Shown here: positions 12,637-17,957 of the stretch, in pieces
Layout: the number at the start of each line of letters is the position of its first letter
Numbering within the stretch: position 1 is the first letter of the stretch
Assembly (NCBI GenBank): GCA_002418725.1
Contig: DIER01000003.1
Coordinates: 1 to 17,957 of the forward strand
Length of the DNA stretch: 17,957 nt
Reading direction: 5' to 3'
Source: Acholeplasmataceae bacterium UBA5769
GTDB taxonomy: Bacteria > Bacillota_I > Bacilli_A > Acholeplasmatales > Acholeplasmataceae
The notes under the pieces: model-generated
Told to the model about the DNA's origin: nothing
What the model saw: the letters and a program-made list of their open reading frames with translations, nothing else
Database searches by the model: none
Program-made: the position numbers and the translations under genes

Positions 12637-13863
12637 ATGAACAAAAAAAGTCTACTCATCATTATGTATCTCTTTTTTCAGGGGATTATCCACAATCTTG
12701 GACACCCTGTGACACCAAAACTCGTTAACGAACTTGGTATTCCAAATTATATGTTTGGTCTTTTTTTTGCTGCAATGTCTTTTGGTTTGATGATTGGAGC
12801 TCCCTTATGGGGCAGTCTATCGGATAGAGGAAAAAGAACTTTCTGGATTGCTTTTGGACTTACCTTTTATACGATAGGTCAACTTGGTTTTGGTTATATT
12901 GAACATTCGGTTGGGATGGTTGTTTTCAGATTATTTGCTGGATTTGGTGTCGTCAGTGCCATCACTATCTTTACTGCGATGATTGTTGAGCAGACGCCTG
13001 TTGGAGAACGGGCAAAGGTATTAGCCTTTATGGCAGCTTCTTCCACATTAGGCGCTTCACTAGGCTATTATTTAGGTGGATTCTTAGCGACGAATATGTT
13101 TATGAAATCTCTTTTAGGAACAGGGGATTTATCACGGATATTCCTTATTCAAGCAATCGCAAATGCCATGTATACATTGTTGATTGTTGCCACACTTCGT
13201 GATAACGAAGAGAAGAAGTATGAGCAAAAGAAAATATCGATGATACAAGGATTAAAATCGATTGCCAAAATCGACATTCGTGTCTTACTTTTCTTAGTTT
13301 CTGTCACGTTAATTAACATGGGTAGTACCAATCTATCCAAATACATCGATGTCTATTTTATTGATTTAGGATACACCGAGCAAGACCTTGGAACGTATGT
13401 GATGATTACAGGAATCGTCTCACTTCTTGCCAGTATCTTTTTAGTGAGACTTGCTTCTAGGTTTAAAAAGCAACTCGTGTTTATTCAGTGGATGCAAATC
13501 ATCAGTGCCATCATTGTTTATTACGTTTTCAGATCATCGTATTTCATGACAATGATGTATACGGTTTACTTGGTTTACGTGATTTTCAAAACACTTTATG
13601 TACCCCTTGAACAAAGTTATATTGCGAAAGAAGCAAAACCTGGACAATATGGTAGTATCATGGGGATCAGACAATCCTTTGTGTCACTGGGCATGGTTTT
13701 AGGTCCCGTTCTTGGTGGTTTCTTATATGACCGTTCGCCACGTTTACTCTTTGATTTTAATGGTGCTCTATTCATCATCGCAGTGTTCATCTTATGGATG
13801 GTAGGTGTGATGGAGAAAAAATCTAAAACCAACGAACCGTTATCAGATAGTGTAGCACAATGA
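12637..13863 (+). CDS. Major facilitator superfamily transporter
   Basis: A 408-residue integral membrane protein with about twelve hydrophobic helices and a cytosolic loop at about 190-205 (NEEKKYEQKK) between the two six-helix halves. The motif-A-like GSLSDRGKR follows helix 2. The helix-5 segment ASSTLGASLGYYLGGFL resembles the antiporter motif of drug:H+ antiporters. This fits the DHA1-type multidrug efflux group, but the substrate cannot be read from the sequence. GGAGG at 12628-12632 lies 4 nt before the ATG. It is a single gene with its own palindromic promoter region and a strong terminator. It is divergent from copZ, which leaves metal-linked export as a weak possibility. Confidence 0.88.
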   Translation: MNKKSLLIIMYLFFQGIIHNLGHPVTPKLVNELGIPNYMFGLFFAAMSFGLMIGAPLWGSLSDRGKRTFWIAFGLTFYTIGQLGFGYIEHSVGMVVFRLFAGFGVVSAITIFTAMIVEQTPVGERAKVLAFMAASSTLGASLGYYLGGFLATNMFMKSLLGTGDLSRIFLIQAIANAMYTLLIVATLRDNEEKKYEQKKISMIQGLKSIAKIDIRVLLFLVSVTLINMGSTNLSKYIDVYFIDLGYTEQDLGTYVMITGIVSLLASIFLVRLASRFKKQLVFIQWMQIISAIIVYYVFRSSYFMTMMYTVYLVYVIFKTLYVPLEQSYIAKEAKPGQYGSIMGIRQSFVSLGMVLGPVLGGFLYDRSPRLLFDFNGALFIIAVFILWMVGVMEKKSKTNEPLSDSVAQ

Positions 13864-13872
13864 TAAACCACC

Positions 13873-13900
13873 AGCAAGCTTAGGCTTGCTTTTCTTTTTA
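13873..13900 (+). terminator. Terminator of the MFS transporter gene
   Basis: AGCAAGC (13873-13879) pairs with GCTTGCT (13884-13890) around TTAG, followed by TTTCTTTTTA. Confidence 0.88.
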
Positions 13901-13923
13901 TGAAAATATGCAACAATTTTCAT
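13900..13923. repeat. Perfect 8-bp inverted repeat
   Basis: ATGAAAAT (13900-13907) and ATTTTCAT (13916-13923) flank 8 nt. There is no T-run, so it is not a terminator. It lies about 50 bp upstream of the serine-operon promoter and could be a regulator site. Confidence 0.4.
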
Positions 13924-13970
13924 GCAAACAAACAACATTTTTCTTTCCTTATGCTTTTTCGATTATTTCA

Positions 13971-13999
13971 TTGAAATAAAAGCGCTTACATGCTACAAT
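13971..13999 (+). promoter_or_regulatory. Promoter of the DUF1015-serC-serA operon
   Basis: TTGAAA (13971-13976), a 17-bp spacer and TACAAT (13994-13999) preceded by TGC: both hexamers and the extended -10 are good. This is the best promoter in the window. Transcription should start near 14006. Confidence 0.75.
13976..13990 (+). promoter_or_regulatory. cre-like site in the promoter spacer
   Basis: The 15-mer centred on AAGCGCTT fits the CcpA-site pattern WTGNAANCGNWNNCW at all defined positions except the third (A for G). It lies between the -35 and -10, where a bound repressor would exclude polymerase. Whether this organism has CcpA is unknown. Confidence 0.45.
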
Positions 14000-14005
14000 G
14001 ATTAT

Positions 14006-14140
14006 GGAAAACACGATGCGTATGAGATGACTTTCTGTTAGCTCCACGCAAACGAGGATTGGCATGACGATAAATCAAAATCGTTTCCAAATGAATCGAA
14101 AGAAAAGATGACACTCTAATTGAAGACAAGGAGATTTTTT
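14006..14140 (+). promoter_or_regulatory. Foldable 5' leader of the serine operon
   Basis: About 135 nt separate the predicted transcript start from ATG 14141. It can form TGCGT/ACGCA (14017-14021 with 14046-14050) and a two-part hairpin: TTGG/CCAA (14059-14062 with 14087-14090) enclosing GACGAT/ATCGTT (14066-14071 with 14080-14085). There is no T-box sequence, no terminator T-run and no riboswitch class I recognise. It may be regulatory or just a long leader. Confidence 0.35.
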
Positions 14141-15367
14141 ATGACGCTTAAGGTTAAGAATCAACCGATTGTTGCACCAGATTTCTTATTGCCTCACAAA
14201 GGAATTGATTTATCAAAATGGGCTGTGGTAGCCTGTGATCAGTTCACCAGTTCCCCGGGATACTGGCAAGAACTCCTATCCTATATTGACGATGCACCAT
14301 CGACATACCACATGATGTTACCTGAGGTGTATTTAGAAAAAATGATGCCAGATACCATCAGCCAAATTCATAAAAACATGCAAGAATACTTAAAGGATGG
14401 CACACTGCAATCAATTGGTTCATCCTTTATGCTGATTGAACGTATTACAAACCTAAATGTAAGACGTTTAGGGCTCATGGTTGCTATTGATTTGGAAGCA
14501 TATGACTATGCTGAAGGATCTAAACCTATGATTCGAACTACTGAAAAAACCATTGTTGAAAGAATTCCACCACGCGTCAAAATTAGAGAACATGCACCAC
14601 TCGAATTATCCCATATCATGCTTTTGGTTAATGATCGAAAGAATCGCATCATAGAGCGTCTATATGAGAAAAAAGCAACACTTAAAAAGCGTTATGATTT
14701 TGTTTTAAACATGATGGGGGGACACATCAGAGGTTATCAAATTTTTGATACAGATCCAATTATCCAAGAATTCTATACATTAATTGAAGACGAAAACGAT
14801 CCCGTTTTGTTTGTCGTAGGGGACGGCAATCATAGCTTAGCAACAGCAAAAGCACACTGGGAGAACGTTAAGAAAACACTACCTGTTGAAAAACAAGTCG
14901 ATCATCCTGCACGATTCGCGATGGTTGAAATCGTTAATATTTATGATGAAGGGCTTGATTTTGAAGGCATTCATCGTGTCTTATTCAATGTTGGACCTGA
15001 TTTTTTGATTGATTTATTCCATGCTGTAGATAAGGATGTAGCAACTTGGGTTTATACCAAAGAAGTTGGTAAGGAAGAATTTTTTATTCCCAAAAGTACA
15101 GCTGAAGCTTATGAACAAATTCAAACATTCATTGACAATTATCTCTTGCATCATAAGGAAGCATCCATCGATTATATTCATGGAGAAGATGAACTCCTAA
15201 GGGTGTGTAAACATCACCCAAATGCTGTGGGCATTGCGATGCCAACGCTTGCTAAAAAAGATTTATTTCCCTTTATTCAAACAGGGAAAGTTTTACCCCG
15301 TAAGTCTTTTTCAATGGGGTGTGCGACAGCTAAACGTTATTACTTAGAATCAAGAAGAATACGATAA
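14141..15367 (+). CDS. DUF1015 protein of the serine operon
   Basis: A soluble 408-residue protein of the DUF1015 family, with no assigned biochemical role I can state firmly. Conserved features include VACDQFTSSPGYW (30-42), IRTTEKTIVERIPPR (131-145), LNMMGG (189-194) and VGDGNHSLATAKAHW (226-240). The GDGNHS box corresponds to the DGHHR-like motif of the ParB/Srx-type fold, which is also found in free-serine kinases (SbnI/SerK type); that link is inference. It is the first gene of a tight operon with serC (20 nt gap) and serA. DUF1015 genes are often found next to serA/serC in anaerobic Bacillota, so a role at the serine/phosphoserine step is likely. The start is ATG 14141 with AAGGAG 7 nt upstream; an in-frame TTG 21 bp earlier is rejected. 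Confidence 0.88.
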   Translation: MTLKVKNQPIVAPDFLLPHKGIDLSKWAVVACDQFTSSPGYWQELLSYIDDAPSTYHMMLPEVYLEKMMPDTISQIHKNMQEYLKDGTLQSIGSSFMLIERITNLNVRRLGLMVAIDLEAYDYAEGSKPMIRTTEKTIVERIPPRVKIREHAPLELSHIMLLVNDRKNRIIERLYEKKATLKKRYDFVLNMMGGHIRGYQIFDTDPIIQEFYTLIEDENDPVLFVVGDGNHSLATAKAHWENVKKTLPVEKQVDHPARFAMVEIVNIYDEGLDFEGIHRVLFNVGPDFLIDLFHAVDKDVATWVYTKEVGKEEFFIPKSTAEAYEQIQTFIDNYLLHHKEASIDYIHGEDELLRVCKHHPNAVGIAMPTLAKKDLFPFIQTGKVLPRKSFSMGCATAKRYYLESRRIR

Positions 15368-15387
15368 AAAAACGAAGGAGAGAGATT

Positions 15388-16470
15388 ATGAAACGAATTT
15401 ACAATTTTTCAGCGGGGCCTGCCATTTTACCGGTAGAGGTTTTACAAGAAGCTGCCAATGAAATGCTGGACTATGAGCAAAGTGGTATGTCTGTGATGGA
15501 AATGAGTCACCGCTCAAAGATTTATCAATCGATCATTGACGAAGCAGAAAAAGATTTACGTGAGCTTTTAAACATTCCAGAAAATTATAAAGTGTTGTTT
15601 TTGCAAGGGGGCGCAACCTTACAATTTTCGATGGTTCCCATCAATTTGATGAAGCACGGTAAAGCAGATTATATCGTGACGGGGCAATGGGCAAAGAAAG
15701 CTTCTGAAGAAGCACAAAAGTTCGGCCAAGTGAATATCGTTGCCAGTTCAGAAGATAAAATGTTTTCCTACATTCCTGATGTCTCTGATTTACCAATTTC
15801 AGAAGATGCAGATTATGTTTTTATGTGTGATAATAACACAATCTATGGGACAAAATATAAAGAACTTCCCAATACGAAAGGAAAAGTTTTAGTTTCTGAC
15901 GCTTCTTCGTGTTTCTTATCTGAGCCGATTGATGTGACTCAATATGGTGTCATTTTTGCAGGGGCACAAAAAAACGTAGGTCCTGCAGGAACTGTCATCG
16001 TCATCATTCGTGAAGACCTTATTCGAAAAGATATCGACCCTAAAACACCCATTATGTTACGTTATGATATCCATGCTGAAAATGGTTCGATGTATAACAC
16101 ACCACCAACCTATGGCATTTATCTCTGTGGTAAAGTCTTTAAATGGTTAAAGAAAAAAGGTGGGCTTGATGCGATGTATCAAATTAACTTGCGCAAAGCG
16201 AACATCTTATATGATTACCTAGATTCAAGCAAGATGTTTTATGGAACTGTTGAGAAAAAATCTCGATCACTGATGAATGTTACCTTCAAATCAATCTCTC
16301 CTGAATTAGATGAAGCATTCATTAAACAAGCTAAAGCGAAAGGTTTTGACAATCTCAAAGGTTATCGTACTGTAGGTGGGATGAGAGCATCCATATATAA
16401 TGCAATGCCCATTGAAGGTGTTCAAGCTTTAGTGGATTTCATGCGTGAATTTGAAAGAGAAAATGGGTGA
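15388..16470 (+). CDS. serC: Phosphoserine aminotransferase
   Basis: Transfers the amino group of glutamate to 3-phosphohydroxypyruvate, giving O-phosphoserine, the second step of serine synthesis. The 360-residue PLP enzyme of aminotransferase class V shows YNFSAGPAILP at the N-terminus and MEMSHRS (38-44). GGATLQF (75-81) forms the phosphate-binding turn, and GAQKNVGPAG carries PLP lysine Lys195. GYRTVGGMRASIYNA near the end binds the substrate phosphate. The length is standard. AAGGAGAG precedes the ATG. It is the middle gene of the operon; its TGA stop lies 4 nt before the chosen serA start, so translation is probably coupled. Confidence 0.96.
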   Translation: MKRIYNFSAGPAILPVEVLQEAANEMLDYEQSGMSVMEMSHRSKIYQSIIDEAEKDLRELLNIPENYKVLFLQGGATLQFSMVPINLMKHGKADYIVTGQWAKKASEEAQKFGQVNIVASSEDKMFSYIPDVSDLPISEDADYVFMCDNNTIYGTKYKELPNTKGKVLVSDASSCFLSEPIDVTQYGVIFAGAQKNVGPAGTVIVIIREDLIRKDIDPKTPIMLRYDIHAENGSMYNTPPTYGIYLCGKVFKWLKKKGGLDAMYQINLRKANILYDYLDSSKMFYGTVEKKSRSLMNVTFKSISPELDEAFIKQAKAKGFDNLKGYRTVGGMRASIYNAMPIEGVQALVDFMREFERENG

Positions 16471-16474
16471 CGTT

Positions 16475-17623
16475 ATGTATCGTGTACATTGTCTCAATCC
16501 CATTTCGAAAATAGGGTTACAAGAACTTCCTCAAACTTATGAACTCACAGATGAAATCGATGGTGCAACAGCAATATTAGTGAGAAGTGCAGTGATGCAT
16601 GAACTAGAACTACCTCAAAGTGTCAAGGCTGTCGCACGTGCTGGTGCGGGTGTGAATAACATCCCATTAGATGTCTATGCACAAAAAGGTGTTGTCGTGT
16701 TTAACACACCTGGTGCAAATGCGAATGCAGTCAAGGAATTAACACTTGCTGGGATGCTTTTAGCTTCAAGAGACATTCACGGGGGCATGAATTGGGTGAA
16801 AGCAAACCGTGAAGATGCAGACATAGCAAAAACCGTTGAAAAAGCAAAAGCAAAATTTGGCGGTACAGAAATCAAAGGGAAAACCATCGGCATTATTGGT
16901 TTAGGTGCGATTGGTATGGAACTCGCCAAATCATGTGTCGCTCTAGGCATGAAAGTGATTGGAACGAAGCGCAACTTATCGACTATTGACCGTCTTGAAC
17001 TACCTGAAAATATGCGTTTAGTGAAAACGAAAGAAGAACTTCTAGATGCAAGCGATTTTATCAGTCTAAATGTCCCGCTTTCTTCAGATACCAAACATTT
17101 ACTTGATGAAGAAGCGTTTAAAAAAATGAAGGATGGCGTCATCATTTTAAATTTTGCAAGAGATGCGCTTGTGGATGATGAAGCGCTAAGAGAAGCTTTA
17201 GATGCGAAAAAAGTGCGTGCTTATGTCACGGATTTTCCAAATGTTGCCACTGCAAATATGCAAGGGGTGCTTGCGATACCTCATTTGGGAGCATCCACAG
17301 AAGAAGCTGAAGACAACTGTGCAGTGATGGCCATTGACCAAATGGTTGACTACATTGAACATGGCAATATCACACATTCTGTGAATTTTCCTGATGCCAC
17401 TCTAGGTAAAAAGAGATCTCATCGCTTCACGTTGCTTTGTAGCTCCATCACGGATACAACAGATGTCATGAAGGCTTTTGCAGGATATAAAGTTCATCAA
17501 TCTGTGATGAAATCCAACCAAAAATATCAAACAATCATCATCGAAGTTGAGCAAAAACCAGATCAAGCGCTCGTGACTAAACTTCATGATTTCCCTGGTG
17601 TTATCCACATTCATCAGTGTTAA
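16475..17623 (+). CDS. serA: D-3-phosphoglycerate dehydrogenase
   Basis: Oxidises 3-phosphoglycerate to 3-phosphohydroxypyruvate with NAD+, the first step of serine synthesis. From ATG 16475 it has 382 residues. The D-2-hydroxyacid dehydrogenase fold has the substrate loop RAGAGVNNIP (55-64), nucleotide-binding GLGAIG (142-147), catalytic Arg229 in NFARDALVD and catalytic His270 in IPHLGAST. A short C-terminal ACT-like region (about 312-382) could sense serine. The strand normally reading LDVFExEP, which supplies the catalytic Glu, is VTDFPN here (252-256), so that Glu appears absent. ATG 16475 is favoured because GGTGA ends 4 nt before it and MYRVHCLN matches family starts. In-frame starts at 16445 and 16463 would overlap serC. 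Confidence 0.94.
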   Translation: MYRVHCLNPISKIGLQELPQTYELTDEIDGATAILVRSAVMHELELPQSVKAVARAGAGVNNIPLDVYAQKGVVVFNTPGANANAVKELTLAGMLLASRDIHGGMNWVKANREDADIAKTVEKAKAKFGGTEIKGKTIGIIGLGAIGMELAKSCVALGMKVIGTKRNLSTIDRLELPENMRLVKTKEELLDASDFISLNVPLSSDTKHLLDEEAFKKMKDGVIILNFARDALVDDEALREALDAKKVRAYVTDFPNVATANMQGVLAIPHLGASTEEAEDNCAVMAIDQMVDYIEHGNITHSVNFPDATLGKKRSHRFTLLCSSITDTTDVMKAFAGYKVHQSVMKSNQKYQTIIIEVEQKPDQALVTKLHDFPGVIHIHQC

Positions 17624-17628
17624 AACTT

Positions 17629-17663
17629 AAACCACGACATCGATTTGTCGTGGTTTTCTTTCT
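17629..17663 (+). terminator. Terminator of the serine operon
   Basis: AAACCACGACA-type stem: ACCACGACA (17631-17639) pairs with TGTCGTGGT (17646-17654), extended by A/T pairs, around a 6-nt loop. TTTTCTTT follows. It is the longest perfect stem in the window. Confidence 0.92.
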
Positions 17664-17681
17664 TTTTTATCGATTTCGACG

Positions 17682-17687
17682 TATAAT
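17682..17687 (+). promoter_or_regulatory. -10 element for the last gene
   Basis: A perfect TATAAT lies 29 bp before ATG 17716 and 25 bp after the preceding terminator. No clear -35 is present. Confidence 0.5.
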
Positions 17688-17715
17688 TAGTTTAAGTTAA
17701 ATCAAGGAGAATCCT

Positions 17716-17957
17716 ATGAAACTTATGCTTTTACCTAAAGCACCTCGTGCAAGACAAGCATCGTATGCGATTTTAATTAGTCTACTTTTCCTGATGCTTT
17801 TTTATACGCTTGATGAGTTTTTACTTAAAGGTAGCGCAGAGGGTTTCACATGGATTTTGTTGAATATCATTGTCATTATTTCATGGCTTTTTGCACTGTT
17901 TGGCACGATTTTAGGTATTCTATCCATATATAAAACCAAAGAGATGTCAGTTCTCCT
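17716..17957 (+). CDS. Membrane protein, truncated by the window end
   Basis: The frame starts at ATG 17716, with AAGGAG 6-7 nt upstream, and stays open for 80 codons to the end of the window. It has a basic start (MKLMLLPKAPRARQ), hydrophobic segments at about 16-31 and 46-72 and a KTKE stretch after the second. Not recognised. The remainder lies outside, so neither length nor function can be judged. Confidence 0.75.
   Translation, partial: MKLMLLPKAPRARQASYAILISLLFLMLFYTLDEFLLKGSAEGFTWILLNIIVIISWLFALFGTILGILSIYKTKEMSVL

Noticed and set aside
14006..14140. T-box leader for serine
   Set aside because: No T-box consensus (AGGGTGGNACCGCG) and no terminator with a T-run before the start codon.

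Overview
The window looks like a chromosomal stretch of a low-GC member of the Bacillota. The strong A+T bias, AGGAGG-type ribosome binding sites, extended -10 promoters, short hairpin-plus-T-run terminators and lipobox lipoproteins all fit. TGA is a genuine stop: it ends several genes and forms an ATGA overlap at 4535-4538, while Trp is encoded by TGG. The Mycoplasma/Spiroplasma code is therefore excluded. An Acholeplasma/Izemoplasma-like mollicute or an erysipelotrich-like relative is my best guess, but this is inference. There are no rRNA or tRNA genes, no CRISPR array and no intact insertion sequence.

Layout. Bases 1 to about 2250 look accessory: two unrecognised genes (a lipoprotein and a two-helix membrane protein) sit between three intergenic copies of a GGGTGC...ATTAAAATAGG motif. 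Two of these copies are followed at the same distance by a terminator hairpin. From 2254 the content becomes ordinary chromosomal genes in short, mostly single-gene units: a membrane-anchored glycerophosphodiester phosphodiesterase (-); a class C beta-lactamase-like hydrolase translationally coupled to lysA (+); a small three-helix membrane protein (-); a P-loop kinase-like protein (+); a PAS-GGDEF diguanylate cyclase (+); a 37-codon basic small ORF with its own promoter and terminator (+); a diamine-type GNAT acetyltransferase (-) divergent from a guanylate-kinase-like protein (+); a DUF4349 lipoprotein behind an operator-like repeat array (+); fabV (+); thpR (-); copZ (-) divergent from a 12-helix MFS transporter (+); and a DUF1015-serC-serA serine operon (+). 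A truncated membrane protein gene closes the window.

How the genes work together. The only clear pathway unit is the last operon. SerA and SerC convert 3-phosphoglycerate to O-phosphoserine, and the co-transcribed DUF1015 protein is a candidate for a linked serine/phosphoserine step because no serB is present here. Its promoter is the best in the window, carries a cre-like palindrome in the spacer and is followed by a foldable leader of about 135 nt. FabV supplies an enoyl reductase for lipid or butyryl metabolism, LysA makes lysine from diaminopimelate, and the GGDEF protein implies c-di-GMP signalling. The points most worth a second look are the repeated intergenic element, the orphan small basic ORF, the DUF1015 hypothesis and the operator-like arrays before the DUF4349 and MFS genes.
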